DNA of 64,000 nucleotides from NCBI RefSeq assembly GCF_023015905.1, contig NZ_JALKBD010000009.1:124001-188000 (forward strand), read 5' to 3'. The notes under the pieces were generated by a model. The model was not told the DNA's origin. It did no database searches and saw nothing but the letters and a program-made list of their open reading frames with translations. The position numbers and the translations under genes were made by a program. This DNA comes from Arenibacter sp. F20364 (GTDB taxonomy: Bacteria > Bacteroidota > Bacteroidia > Flavobacteriales > Flavobacteriaceae). This document shows, one piece after another, positions 18,487 to 27,644 of the stretch. Every line of letters starts with the position of its first letter. Position 1 is the stretch's first letter.

Positions 18487-20100
18487 TTATTTTATGATTG
18501 CCCCCTCGTTACGCAGTGGCGAATTCATCCAAAAATCACTGTAATTATCAGGTTTAACAATAGGTTGATCCTGAAATATTGGCCAATTTTTGTCCATATA
18601 AAGATGCTTGCCCGGATATTGACGAACCGGTTTTCGTTGCTGTACAAAAAATTCCCGGAATTGCATTAAAGAATAGGTTTCAGAGAAATCCAACTTGTTC
18701 CCATCCATATCTATAATGTTATCCATTACTACACGAAAATCATCTTTCCCTATATCCTCCGGTTTTGCAAGAAAAATCTCCAAGGCCTGATCTCCAAGGT
18801 TCATCTTGGGATACAGGTGAACAGTTACACTATCGGCAAGAACAACATTCTCGACATCTATACCCCTGCCTTTATAACTAATATTGTAATTTTTATCCTT
18901 AAGCACCTTAAAATGCAAGGGTACCTTATTAAATACAATTTCAAATAGCTTTTTTTCAAAGTCCACGAACACGTTCTTGACCGTAAAAACCGGTGGCACT
19001 TTTACCTCAAATTTATTACTAAAGGAAATATAACTTGGAAACATTTTATTGTCCTCCTTCTTGTATTCCACCACTGTGCGATAAAGTAACCTATCCTCTA
19101 TTTTCCTACTGGTCTTACTTATTTTCCTGGTCCCCAACAAAGCGTCATAGGTAGCGTATTCCAATTTAACGATTTCAAAATTATCCTTGGAAATATAAAT
19201 CTTTCCCCGTACCATAAACTTTCTATTGTGCTTATAAATATCTATTACAAACAGCGGCATTCCGTCCAATGAGGTATCGTCCTCAATTGAAAAATCATGG
19301 TTCTTGACAAAATCCGTATCCAAATGATCCACATAGGAATAGGAGAAGGTATTATAATTCCTAATGGCATCCATGATGCGCAATATTACAAACTCATTGC
19401 CCCCATAACTTTTTAAATAAGCCTTGGGTATGGTCTTGGTCTTGTACTCGCCATAATCATATAGCCTTTCACTTAAGGAATCTGTTGGAAAATTAGCATT
19501 TCTGGAGTATTCATATATTCTTGTATTGGAATCCGCATAATCCAATGTTCCGAAACCCTTATCAAAAACCTCTACAATTGCTTCATTCAAATTGGTATAA
19601 CCTCCAGATTTCCATTGGTAATCCCTGTAATAGCCAACGTATGACTGCGGGTTAAAGGGATAATTTAGCGGGATTTTTTCTATGGCCTTGGAAATAATCT
19701 CTTCGGCAGTAACGGGCCTATCTGCATCACTTCGCACTCTTCGCCTCTTCTTGGACGCGCTCAAGGTAACCTCATCCAATTGGATAAGCATAGGTTTTAA
19801 ATATATCTGATTGATTTGATCCGTTAATAACCCGCCAATTATAATTTCTCTAGAATCATAACCCATTGAGGTGACCTCCAAAGTATCATTAAGTTCCCGA
19901 AACTTGATGGGTATCCTAAAACTACCATCATTATTGGAAATAACCCCCACTGCCCTATTCTTCACCCGAATGCTTGCAAAAGGTATTGGCTCTGTGTTTA
20001 CAGTATCGGTTAGCGTTCCACTTATAAATTCGCTTTCTTGGCCATGACCAACGGTACAAAACAATATTAAGAAAGTTACAAGGTTGACTCTTACTCCCAT
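18487..20100 (-). CDS. Secreted protein with carboxypeptidase-like regulatory domain
   Basis: This 537-residue protein has a signal peptide (1-20, ending GHGQ) and a CarboxypepD_reg-like beta-sandwich (about 25-105: GTLTDTVNTEPIPFASIRV, VGVISNNDGSFRI). A long beta-rich C-terminal region common in Bacteroidota outer-membrane-associated proteins follows. That region includes AEEIISKAIEKIPLNYPFNPQSY, a segment conserved in this group. It lacks a TonB plug and barrel. Probable place: periplasm or inner face of the outer membrane. No function is assigned. It lies 22 bases upstream of nothing but the antiporter's stop, in the same direction, so it could be cotranscribed downstream of the antiporter gene. 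Confidence 0.85.
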   Translation of the reverse strand: MGVRVNLVTFLILFCTVGHGQESEFISGTLTDTVNTEPIPFASIRVKNRAVGVISNNDGSFRIPIKFRELNDTLEVTSMGYDSREIIIGGLLTDQINQIYLKPMLIQLDEVTLSASKKRRRVRSDADRPVTAEEIISKAIEKIPLNYPFNPQSYVGYYRDYQWKSGGYTNLNEAIVEVFDKGFGTLDYADSNTRIYEYSRNANFPTDSLSERLYDYGEYKTKTIPKAYLKSYGGNEFVILRIMDAIRNYNTFSYSYVDHLDTDFVKNHDFSIEDDTSLDGMPLFVIDIYKHNRKFMVRGKIYISKDNFEIVKLEYATYDALLGTRKISKTSRKIEDRLLYRTVVEYKKEDNKMFPSYISFSNKFEVKVPPVFTVKNVFVDFEKKLFEIVFNKVPLHFKVLKDKNYNISYKGRGIDVENVVLADSVTVHLYPKMNLGDQALEIFLAKPEDIGKDDFRVVMDNIIDMDGNKLDFSETYSLMQFREFFVQQRKPVRQYPGKHLYMDKNWPIFQDQPIVKPDNYSDFWMNSPLRNEGAIIK

Positions 20101-20122
20101 AAGCCAAATTAATTACTTTCTT

Positions 20123-21064
20123 TTAGGTTATTGTTAAATATACAAATAGCACGTAAATCGCTAATAACAACAATCCGTCCCTCCACCCCAACCTAAGTCC
20201 TTTGGGCAAAAACACCAAGGGAAGTATGGAAAAGGATATGCCCAACATCCAAAAAATATCGTTGGTCAGCAAGCGTTGATCCAATACTTTAATTGTCGAG
20301 ATCATTGATGTAATTCCCAAAACAGCCAACAGATTAAAAATATTGGAGCCTATTAGGTTTCCCAGGGAAATCGCCTTTTCCTTTTTAATCACTGCAATTA
20401 CGGAAGCAGCCAATTCGGGGATACTGGTCCCTATAGACACCACGGTTACCGCAATTACACGCTCACTTACACCATAAAAAGTAGCCATACCCACAGCCCC
20501 CTTGATCAAAAGCTCAGAACCTCCCCATAGACCAAGCCCCCCCAAACCCAGAAATAGCAACATTTTATACAATGGCAACGGAACATCATCTTCAGGCAAT
20601 TCATCTAAAACTGCGGTTTTCTGAAAGCGCAATAGATAGACCAAAAATACAAAGAGCACAACTACCATTACCAAACCCTCATATCTTTGTAATTCTCCGT
20701 CAAAATAAATGAAACCAAAAAACAAGAGGGAGGCCAGCATCATAACCGGCCAATCCGTAGTATAAAAACTCTTTCTAACTTCTATGCTGCCCAGAATAAC
20801 GGTAATTGCCAGCACCAATCCCAAATTAGCAATATTGGAACCTACCACATTGCCCAGCGCCAAATCGGGAAAGCCCTCCAAAGCTGCGTTTACACTTACT
20901 ATCAGCTCGGGTGCAGAGGTTGCAAAGGAAACTACCGTCATCCCTATAACGATCTTTGGAATATTGAGTTTTAAGGACATGGCCACAGCCGCTTTCAGAA
21001 GCCAATTACCTCCCAAAATCAACAATACAAGTCCTAAAACAATAAAAAGTATATTCAGCATCAA
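20123..21064 (-). CDS. Calcium/sodium antiporter, CaCA family (YrbG-like)
   Basis: A 313-residue inner-membrane protein of about ten helices with the two inverted alpha repeats of the Ca2+/cation antiporter superfamily. The first is SFATSAPELIVSV with GNVVGSNIANLGL; the second is SIGTSIPELAASV with GNLIGSNIFNLLAVLG. The Glu of each PEL motif binds cation. It exchanges Ca2+ for Na+ or H+. The start ATG at 21064 opens directly into helix one. The 358 bases upstream contain no clear gene. Confidence 0.92.
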   Translation of the reverse strand: MMLNILFIVLGLVLLILGGNWLLKAAVAMSLKLNIPKIVIGMTVVSFATSAPELIVSVNAALEGFPDLALGNVVGSNIANLGLVLAITVILGSIEVRKSFYTTDWPVMMLASLLFFGFIYFDGELQRYEGLVMVVVLFVFLVYLLRFQKTAVLDELPEDDVPLPLYKMLLFLGLGGLGLWGGSELLIKGAVGMATFYGVSERVIAVTVVSIGTSIPELAASVIAVIKKEKAISLGNLIGSNIFNLLAVLGITSMISTIKVLDQRLLTNDIFWMLGISFSILPLVFLPKGLRLGWRDGLLLLAIYVLFVYLTIT

Positions 21065-21422
21065 AAAGTTTTCTCACAAATATAACCAAGAATCCGACTA
21101 TTTTTTCCACCAATCCAGCTTCGTCCCTGAAATATCAAGAAATACAATATCCCTTTTTAAAAAGACAACTATTGATCAACAAAATTAATACTAGGAGGTC
21201 TTTTTTTTATCGAACCCTTGGTAATTTGATAAGTTTAATAATTTCCAAGAAGAGAAACACATTTACGAATACCTGAAAAAGTAACAAAGAGCGTTCATTT
21301 TGCATCCGCTCCACAATTAATATAGCAGCTTTCACTTTATAAGGAATATGCATGTTTAAGCTTATTGCAAAAATAGATTTCTGAAACAATGCCATATATT
21401 ATTAAATTGTATCTTTGCGCGC
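21065..21422. other. Gene-poor stretch between the antiporter and DHH phosphoesterase genes
   Basis: These 358 AT-rich bases separate divergent genes. I see no RNA gene, terminator or repeat. A 62-codon minus-strand frame (21207-21395) with a hydrophobic C-terminal half is open here but has no recognisable similarity, no promoter box and no good support, so it is not called as a gene. The only clear element is the TATCTTTG box at 21410, next to the plus-strand start codon. The antiporter promoter must also lie here. Confidence 0.6.
21410..21417 (+). promoter_or_regulatory. -7 box TATCTTTG placed 5 nt before an ATG
   Basis: An exact TANNTTTG match ends five bases before the ATG of the DHH phosphoesterase gene (21423). 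With the usual distance from this box to the transcription start, the mRNA would begin at or next to the A of the ATG, so a leaderless transcript is predicted. Confidence 0.6.
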
Positions 21423-22439
21423 ATGAATTTAGAGTTTATAAAGGCAATTAAGGGGTTATTGGAAGTTCCCCAAAAAATTGTAATTATACCGCACAAAAAT
21501 CCAGATGGAGATGCCGTTGGTTCCACTTTGGGGCTATGGCACTACCTAAAGGGCCAAGGTCAGGAAGCTACCATCATTGTTCCAAATGATTTTCCCAAAT
21601 TCTTAAAATGGATGCCGGGAAACGAGCAGATAGTCAATTTTGAAAGAGATTCCTCAGCATCTAAATCCCTCATTAACAACGCTACTGTAATATTTACTTT
21701 GGATTTTAACCACTTGGGAAGGATTGGACAATTACAACCTTTGCTGGAGGATTCATCGGCCACATTTGTAATGATAGACCACCATCAGGAACCTGACAAT
21801 TATGCTAAAATAATGTACTCCGACGTTAGCATGAGTTCTACCTGTGAAATGGTTTTCAATGTAATTGAAGGATTAAAGAAAGTAGAAAGCATTACTCCAG
21901 AACTTGCAATATCCTTATATACCGGCATCATGACCGATACCGGATCTTTTAAATATTCCTCCACCACAAGCCGGACGCATTCGGTGGTTGCCAAATTAAT
22001 AGAAAAAGGTGCCAAAAATACGGAAGCGCATAACAAAGTATATGATACCAACACACCAAGTAGATTGCACCTTTTAGGTTGTGCTTTAAAAAACATGGTC
22101 ATCCTAGAGGAATTTAATACGGCCTTTATCACCTTATCACAAGACGAATTGGACACTTACGATTATAAAAAGGGAGATACTGAAGGCTTCGTGAATTACG
22201 GTCTAACCTTGGAAGGAATTGTTTTTGCAATCATCTTCATTGAAAACAAGGAGGAAGGGATCATCAAAATTTCCTTTAGATCGGAAGGTGATTTTTCTGT
22301 AAATGAATTCGCTAGAGCCCATTTTAATGGAGGCGGACATACCAATGCTGCGGGAGGGCGCAGCGAAATACCCATGGAAGAAACCATAAGCCGTTTTAAG
22401 TCCCTACTACCCCAATACAAAGATGATTTAAACGCATGA
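21423..22439 (+). CDS. DHH-family phosphoesterase (NrnA-like nanoRNase / pAp phosphatase)
   Basis: A 338-residue DHH/DHHA1 protein. Motif I is HKNPDGDAVGS (about 22-32), motif II lies in TLDFNHLGRIG, motif III is the name-giving DHH in MIDHHQEPDNY (about 120-130), and the C-terminal DHHA1 domain ends with FNGGGHTNAAGG. This arrangement is that of NrnA, which degrades 2-5-nt RNA and dephosphorylates 3'-phosphoadenosine-5'-phosphate with Mn2+. It overlaps gldI by ATGA at 22436, so the two are coupled. The order DHH protein, gldI, cyclophilin/FKBP forms one operon ending at the terminator near 24123. Confidence 0.92.
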   Translation: MNLEFIKAIKGLLEVPQKIVIIPHKNPDGDAVGSTLGLWHYLKGQGQEATIIVPNDFPKFLKWMPGNEQIVNFERDSSASKSLINNATVIFTLDFNHLGRIGQLQPLLEDSSATFVMIDHHQEPDNYAKIMYSDVSMSSTCEMVFNVIEGLKKVESITPELAISLYTGIMTDTGSFKYSSTTSRTHSVVAKLIEKGAKNTEAHNKVYDTNTPSRLHLLGCALKNMVILEEFNTAFITLSQDELDTYDYKKGDTEGFVNYGLTLEGIVFAIIFIENKEEGIIKISFRSEGDFSVNEFARAHFNGGGHTNAAGGRSEIPMEETISRFKSLLPQYKDDLNA

Positions 22440-22981
22440 AACACTTAATTTTTTTATTGCTTATTATCGCTTTTTCAAGTTGTAACGGACCAGAACCGCG
22501 AAAACCGGTTAAAGTTAAAACAGGGAGTATATTACAAAAATCCGTGAAACGTAATAAGGACCTTTTGGCGAAGGAAGAAAAACAAATAATGGAAATCATT
22601 AAAAATGACTCCCTGAACACCTATTTTTCAAGTGGCATAGGCTCTTGGTATCACTATATGAAAAAGAACGACCAGGCTGATTATTATCCTAAAACAGATG
22701 ATCTGGTAACTTTGGAATACAATATTCTAACTCTTGCCAACGATACCATTTATTCCAAGGAAAGTATTGGTCCCATAACCTACAAGGTTGACAAGCAAGA
22801 CCTTTTTCCCGGTTTGAGAAATAGTATAAAACTTTTAAAAGAGAACGAAAGCGCAACGTTTTTGTTTCCCTCTTCTCTATCCTACGGTTATCACGGGGAC
22901 AATAATAAAATTGGGGTAAACGTCCCCATTAAATCCACCATTACCATTTTAAAGATCGACAAACAAAAAGACAACAATTAA
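22436..22981 (+). CDS. gldI: Gliding-motility FKBP-type lipoprotein GldI
   Basis: A 181-residue lipoprotein (lipobox FSSC, Cys16) with an FKBP-type peptidyl-prolyl isomerase domain at about 85-175 (DLVTLEYNILTLANDTIYS, DLFPGLRNSIKLLKENESATFLFPSSLSYG). It matches GldI of Flavobacterium gliding systems. GldI is needed for gliding and the type IX secretion-linked motility machine, presumably folding periplasmic or outer-membrane Gld/Spr components. The presence of gldI is common in Flavobacteriaceae, including non-gliding species, so it does not by itself prove motility. It is coupled to the DHH gene by ATGA and followed by another PPIase after 11 bases. Confidence 0.92.
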   Translation: MKHLIFLLLIIAFSSCNGPEPRKPVKVKTGSILQKSVKRNKDLLAKEEKQIMEIIKNDSLNTYFSSGIGSWYHYMKKNDQADYYPKTDDLVTLEYNILTLANDTIYSKESIGPITYKVDKQDLFPGLRNSIKLLKENESATFLFPSSLSYGYHGDNNKIGVNVPIKSTITILKIDKQKDNN

Positions 22982-22992
22982 AATTAATTAAA

Positions 22993-24099
22993 ATGAAGAA
23001 AATTTATTTACTATTGGCAATCGTATCCATAGCATTTTCCAGCTGCAAGTCTAGCAAGCATGCCGATTTGGGAGATGGTATTTTTGCGGATATTACCACC
23101 ACCAAAGGTGAAATCCTCCTGAAATTGGAGTACCAAAAAACTCCTTTGACCGTTGCCAATTTTATATCCTTAGCGGAAGGTAAAAATCCTTTTGTGACCG
23201 ACAGCCTAAAAGGTAAAAAATACTACGATGGCATTATCTTCCATAGGATTATAAAAGACTTTATGATTCAGGGAGGAGATCCCACTGGTACGGGAATGGG
23301 CAATCCTGGATATAAATTTAAGGATGAATTCAATGATTCACTTACCCACAATAAAGCGGGTATCCTTTCTATGGCAAATTCAGGACCCACTACCAACGGA
23401 AGCCAATTCTTTATAACCCATAAGGAAACCCCCTTTTTAGACGGTAGACACACCGTATTTGGCGAAGTCGTTGAAGGAATGGATATTGTTGATTCCATCG
23501 CCAATGTTAAAACTGGAGAAGGGGACAGACCCGTTACGGATGTGGTTATGAACAGCGTTGAAATTATCAGAAATGGTAAGGAAGCCAAAAAATTTGATGC
23601 TGTAAAAGTGATGAGCAATTACTTTGCCGAGGCAGAGGAAAAAGCCAAGGCCATGGCGAAAATGAAAACCGACTTCGTTGCTCAAATTACTGCAGAGGAA
23701 GGCACTGCAGAAGAACTCCCATCCGGACTTAAAATACTTACCCTTGCAGAGGGTAGCGGAGAAAAACCCAAAGTGGGACAGAAAGTTAAAGTGCTTTATG
23801 CCGGATATTTATCCGACGGTTCTTTATTTGATAGCAACTTTGAAGAGGTTGCCAAAAAATACGGAGTGTACGACGAGGCTAGAAAACAAGGTCGTGGTTA
23901 TGAAGCGATTCCAATGGACTACAGCCCGGAAGCAAGAATAATCCCTGGCTTCAAGGAGGGCCTAATGCAAATGAAGGTAGGTGACAAGGTTCGTTTATTC
24001 ATCCCTTCCCATTTAGGCTATGGTGAGGCTGGATATGGCCCTATCCCACCCAATGCAAAGTTGATCTTTGATTTGGAAATTACGGGAATAGCCCAATAA
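22993..24099 (+). CDS. Dual-family peptidyl-prolyl isomerase lipoprotein (cyclophilin + FKBP)
   Basis: A 368-residue lipoprotein (lipobox FSSC, Cys17) that joins two unrelated isomerase folds. The cyclophilin domain (about 27-195) has YYDGIIFHRIIKDFMIQGGDPTGTGMG and the SMANSGPTTNGSQFFIT active-site run. After a Lys/Ala-rich linker (about 200-240) comes an FKBP domain (about 250-368) with GQKVKVLYAGYLSDGSLFDSNF and FKEGLMQMKVGDKVRLFIPSHLGYGEAGYG. Cyclophilin-FKBP proteins are known from Flavobacterium, Treponema and, in the reverse order, Toxoplasma. Being lipid-anchored and in the gldI operon, it should act as a periplasmic or outer-membrane foldase. The FKBP part has an insertion of about 20 residues after the first strand. 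Confidence 0.93.
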   Translation: MKKIYLLLAIVSIAFSSCKSSKHADLGDGIFADITTTKGEILLKLEYQKTPLTVANFISLAEGKNPFVTDSLKGKKYYDGIIFHRIIKDFMIQGGDPTGTGMGNPGYKFKDEFNDSLTHNKAGILSMANSGPTTNGSQFFITHKETPFLDGRHTVFGEVVEGMDIVDSIANVKTGEGDRPVTDVVMNSVEIIRNGKEAKKFDAVKVMSNYFAEAEEKAKAMAKMKTDFVAQITAEEGTAEELPSGLKILTLAEGSGEKPKVGQKVKVLYAGYLSDGSLFDSNFEEVAKKYGVYDEARKQGRGYEAIPMDYSPEARIIPGFKEGLMQMKVGDKVRLFIPSHLGYGEAGYGPIPPNAKLIFDLEITGIAQ

Positions 24100-24122
24100 T
24101 TATATACCAAAAACTAAAAAAT

Positions 24123-24163
24123 CCTTGCTGGTCTTGTGTAGAGAGACCGACAAGGGTTTTTTT
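24123..24163 (+). terminator. Intrinsic terminator of the gldI operon
   Basis: CCTTG and GGTCT in the 5' arm pair with AGACC and CAAGG in the 3' arm, with a small internal bulge, followed by a run of eight or more Ts. It lies 24 bases after the isomerase stop. Confidence 0.85.
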
Positions 24164-24255
24164 TATTACTTATTTCTATAAACCCTACAATTCAAATCCA
24201 AATGGCTGGAAGGATTAAAAAAAGTTACCCTTTCAACCACATCCCGGAGAAAAAC

Positions 24256-24717
24256 CTATTTCCAGTTTTGAGATTTGAGCTTTAAGGTAGCCTTTAATAT
24301 ATCTTTTTGGGAAATTTGTCCGACCAATTTTCCATGTTCCACTATAGGGAAACGTCTGCGCTTTTCATTCAAAAACTTATTGGCCGCATCAAAAATATTC
24401 ATGTTCCCGTCAATGGTTTCAACATTTTTTATCATGTGTCCCTCAACGTTCAAATTGGAGCTTGGCAGATTGTGGTATCGGTTTTCGCTTATATGCTTAA
24501 TACAATCTCCTTCAGAAATCATCCCTATCAATTCATTCTTGTCATTCACTACTGGTCCCCCTGAAATTTTATACTTCAATAGGGCCACGATTACTTCTTC
24601 AACAGATTGCTCAGGTCTAAAAGTAATCAGTTTTTTGGTCATATAATCACTAACCCTCAGTGGTGCTTCTTCACTGGGTGGTTGAACTCTAGGACCCTGA
24701 AAACTTTTTATTCCCAT
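24256..24717 (-). CDS. Two-CBS-domain protein
   Basis: A 153-residue protein built of two CBS domains (about 22-82 and 92-148), seen in VSDYMTKKLITFRPEQSVEEVIVALLKYK..GGPVVNDKNELIGMISEGDC and the second copy ending FPIVEHGKLVGQISQKDIL. Tandem CBS pairs form a Bateman module that binds adenine nucleotides and senses energy state. No other domain is present, so it must act on a partner. Alone on its strand; the gene before it on the plus strand ends at a terminator. Confidence 0.9.
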   Translation of the reverse strand: MGIKSFQGPRVQPPSEEAPLRVSDYMTKKLITFRPEQSVEEVIVALLKYKISGGPVVNDKNELIGMISEGDCIKHISENRYHNLPSSNLNVEGHMIKNVETIDGNMNIFDAANKFLNEKRRRFPIVEHGKLVGQISQKDILKATLKLKSQNWK

Positions 24718-24884
24718 GTCAAATTAATTTTGATTCTCTTAAATATAAGAAATTTAATCATACCAACCTAAAATAAATTACTCCCCCGTACTTGTAAAAC
24801 CGAACTGTTTTTTGGAAAGCTATATCATTGTTACAAACCCTTTGTAAATGGTACGCTCCGTACATCTTTTAGGTCGTGATAAAC

Positions 24885-26345
24885 CTATATTTTTGGGGTT
24901 TCCCTCAGTATTTCCAAAATAAACATCCAAAATTTTTGCAATGAAGATATACTGGCACGTTCATCGGGAGAATGGGCCCCTTTGATAGTAGGTCCAAAAC
25001 TTATCATATCTACCTCTGGGTAATTCTTTCCCAATATACCACATTCCAAACCGGCGTGACAGGCAACTACTTTGGGCCGCTCATTAAAAAGCTCTATATA
25101 TTTAGCCTGCAATAGTTTTAGGATAGCGGAATCGGGATTTGGATCCCAGCCAGGGTAATCTCCGCTTAAAGTCACTTCATACCCTGACTTTTCAAAATTA
25201 TCCTGCAGTTTTTTGGCCAATTCCATTTTACCGGCCTCCACGGATGACCTAGTTAGGCATGCTATTTTTATTTGACCCTCTCCGACCTCTACTCTTGCAA
25301 TATTATTGGATGTCTCTACCAAGTCCTTCATACTCTTACTCATGGCGTAGACTCCATTATGGGCATTTCTTATCGCCTCAGATAAAGCCAACTGGTCTTT
25401 GGATTCCATTGCCATTTTTGGAAGACTTGCAGGTTCATAGACCATTTTGAGATTGGGCTCTGTAGCCGCAAATTCTTTCTTTAAACTATTGGCCCAATCT
25501 TTAAACAAGGCATCGAATTCATTTGAATCCAATGATTTCATTGCTACCAAAGCCGTGCTTTCCCTAGGGATTGCATTTCTTAATCCCCCACCGTCAATTT
25601 TAGTAACCCTTAAACCGAGTCGCTCCTGCCCCAACATCAATAAAGTATTCATTATCTTATTGGCATTACCGAGCCCCAGATGAATATCCATTCCACTATG
25701 ACCTCCCGAAAGTCCTTTTACCTCTATTTTAAAGGCTGTGTATTCCTCGTTCACAGGCACCTCCCTATAAATCCCTTTCGCCGTAACATCTACGCCTCCA
25801 GCGCACCCAATATCAATTTCATCATCATCCTCTGTATCCAGATTCAACAAAATATCCCCTTGCAACAATCCTCCCTTTAACCCTTCGGCCCCAGTCATTC
25901 CAGTTTCTTCATCTATAGTAAAAAGTGCTTCCAAAGGCGGAAGAGGAATATCCTTGCTTTCCAAAAGTGCCATTATGGTGGCCACTCCCAGACCGTTGTC
26001 GGCCCCCAAGGTGGTACCCTTTGCCTTTACCCAATCTCCATCGACATACATTTCTATACCTTGGGTCTTAAAATCGAAATCGGTATCGGCATTTTTTTGA
26101 TGTACCATATCCAAATGCGACTGCAGGATTACGGTCTTCCTATCTTCCATACCCACCGTCGCAGGCTTCTTTATTATCACGTTCCCAACGGCATCCTCGA
26201 AGGTCTCTAGTCCAAGGGCCTTTCCAAAGTCCATCATAAACTCTATAACCCGCTCCTCATGTTTGGAGGGTCTTGGAACCGCATTCAGATCGGCAAATTT
26301 ATTCCAGATATTTTTTGGCTCTAAAACTCTTATTTCCTCATTCAT
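24885..26345 (-). CDS. pepD: Cytosol nonspecific / aminoacyl-histidine dipeptidase PepD
   Basis: A 486-residue M20C-family dizinc peptidase that cleaves Xaa-His and other dipeptides. Visible metal ligands and catalytic residues: QSHLDMVHQK (His/Asp), GADNGLGVATIMALLE (bridging Asp), TIDEETGMTGAEGL (catalytic and metal Glu) and NLDTEDDDEI. The C-terminal CHAGLECGILG and SFGPTIKGAHSPDE complete the site. The insertion domain (about 215-385) is the dimerisation lid with GGHSGMDIHLGLGNANKI. Length equals the E. coli enzyme. It is divergent from the DUF3810 gene with 72 bases between starts. Confidence 0.94.
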   Translation of the reverse strand: MNEEIRVLEPKNIWNKFADLNAVPRPSKHEERVIEFMMDFGKALGLETFEDAVGNVIIKKPATVGMEDRKTVILQSHLDMVHQKNADTDFDFKTQGIEMYVDGDWVKAKGTTLGADNGLGVATIMALLESKDIPLPPLEALFTIDEETGMTGAEGLKGGLLQGDILLNLDTEDDDEIDIGCAGGVDVTAKGIYREVPVNEEYTAFKIEVKGLSGGHSGMDIHLGLGNANKIMNTLLMLGQERLGLRVTKIDGGGLRNAIPRESTALVAMKSLDSNEFDALFKDWANSLKKEFAATEPNLKMVYEPASLPKMAMESKDQLALSEAIRNAHNGVYAMSKSMKDLVETSNNIARVEVGEGQIKIACLTRSSVEAGKMELAKKLQDNFEKSGYEVTLSGDYPGWDPNPDSAILKLLQAKYIELFNERPKVVACHAGLECGILGKNYPEVDMISFGPTIKGAHSPDERASISSLQKFWMFILEILRETPKI

Positions 26346-26404
26346 ATTTTTAGATTATAAAATCAAAAATAAAGATAGAAAAACAACCATGCTACTTTAT
26401 TGGT

Positions 26405-26412
26405 TATTTTTG
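26405..26412 (+). promoter_or_regulatory. -7 box TATTTTTG placed 5 nt before an ATG
   Basis: An exact TANNTTTG match ends five bases before the ATG at 26418, the same spacing as at 21410 and 28511. A leaderless transcript is predicted. It also argues for 26418 as start rather than the TTG at 26400, which would lie upstream of the box. Confidence 0.55.
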
Positions 26413-26417
26413 ACTTC

Positions 26418-27485
26418 ATGAATACCAAAATTAAAAATCTTATCGTCATTTTATTTGTTCCTCAAATAATCTTGGTAAAATGGCTAGGGCAATATCCTGA
26501 ATTTATAGAAACCTATTACAGTAGGGGGATATATCCCGTTATATCCTGGTTTTGGCGTACCATAATGGGATGGATTCCTTTCTCTGTTGGAGATTTATTA
26601 TATGCGCTCCTGATTATTCTGGGAGTTAGATATATTGTCGTAAACAGAATGGCCATAAAAAAAAAACCGCTTGGATTTCTACGCGATATTACAATGGTAC
26701 TATCCATAGCTTATTTTACCTTTCATCTCCTATGGGGTCTAAATTATTATAGGGAACCCCTTTCCAAAACATTGGGATTGGGTGCAAAACACAGTCAGCA
26801 AGACTTGGTGAATTTTATAGACCAACTTGTACTAAAAACCAATGAATTGCAATTTAGTATTACCGCAGACACCAGTAAAATGGTTCAGGTTCCTTATAGC
26901 AAAAAAGAAATAATGGCCCGTACCATAGAAGGTTACCAATCCTTGGAAAATAAAATCCCACTTTTCGCCTACCGTCAGCCCAGTTTAAAAAAATCCGTTT
27001 TCAGCATCCCTCTAAGCTATATGGGTTATGGCGGCTATTTAAATCCGTTTACCAACGAGGCCCAAGCCAATAGTGCCCTTCCAAATTTTAGATTTCCCGT
27101 TATTTGCGGCCATGAGATAGGACATCAATTGGGGTTTTCTGCAGAAAATGAAACCAATTTTATTGGTTATATGGCAACTGTGAGCAACGAGGATATCTAT
27201 TTTAAGTATTCCGCATATGCCTACGCCCTAAGTTATTGCCTTAACGAACTTGTAAGTTGGGATCAAGATGAGTTTAATAGCCAATACAACAAACTAAATC
27301 CCGGCGTAAAAAAGAACTATAAAGAATTGGCCGAATTTTGGGAGGCACATGAAAATCCCATGGAGCCTGTTTTTAAATCCATATTCAACACGTTTCTAAA
27401 AGCCAACAATCAGAAAGATGGCATAAGAAGCTACAATGCCGTAGTGACCCTTTTAGTAAGCTATTACCAGAAAAATCCATTATAA
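26418..27485 (+). CDS. DUF3810 membrane protein with HExxH motif
   Basis: A 355-residue protein. Hydrophobic segments lie near residues 7-22, 45-75 and 82-105. They are followed by a large domain with HEIGHQLGFSAENETNFIGY (around 235-255), an HExxH zinc-peptidase motif with a downstream Glu in the ETNF run. This is the DUF3810 family, restricted largely to Bacteroidota. A membrane-bound metalloprotease role is likely from the motif but unproven. I place the start at the ATG at 26418 instead of the TTG at 26400, because of the promoter box and because it gives a Lys-containing n-region. Confidence 0.88.
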   Translation: MNTKIKNLIVILFVPQIILVKWLGQYPEFIETYYSRGIYPVISWFWRTIMGWIPFSVGDLLYALLIILGVRYIVVNRMAIKKKPLGFLRDITMVLSIAYFTFHLLWGLNYYREPLSKTLGLGAKHSQQDLVNFIDQLVLKTNELQFSITADTSKMVQVPYSKKEIMARTIEGYQSLENKIPLFAYRQPSLKKSVFSIPLSYMGYGGYLNPFTNEAQANSALPNFRFPVICGHEIGHQLGFSAENETNFIGYMATVSNEDIYFKYSAYAYALSYCLNELVSWDQDEFNSQYNKLNPGVKKNYKELAEFWEAHENPMEPVFKSIFNTFLKANNQKDGIRSYNAVVTLLVSYYQKNPL

Positions 27486-27549
27486 CACAAAAACGCTACC
27501 TTAAACCCAATTGGCGTTTCATAGGGTTGAAAAGAAAATAAATCCCTTA

Positions 27550-27592
27550 TAGTCAGAAATACTTGGAAAGTTACCCCTAGTATTTCTGACTA
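27550..27592. repeat. Perfect 14-bp inverted repeat between convergent genes
   Basis: TAGTCAGAAATACT at 27550-27563 and its exact complement at 27579-27592 are separated by 15 bases. It lies between the converging DUF3810 and DUF6503-type genes. There is no T run after either arm, so it is not a classical intrinsic terminator, though it could still stop transcription or protect 3' ends in both directions. Confidence 0.75.
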
Positions 27593-27644
27593 CTAAGCTC
27601 CTCTTTTTGAATGCCCCAATCTGCCAAAGAATGATAGTAATTTT

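Noticed and set aside
21207-21395. A 62-codon minus-strand ORF in the gap upstream of the antiporter
   Set aside because: No promoter box, no coupling to a neighbour and no recognised motif. Kept only as part of the description of that gap.
27550-27592. Reading the 14-bp inverted repeat as transposon ends
   Set aside because: The spacer is only 15 bases, with no transposase or target duplication; hairpin or binding site is the simpler view.
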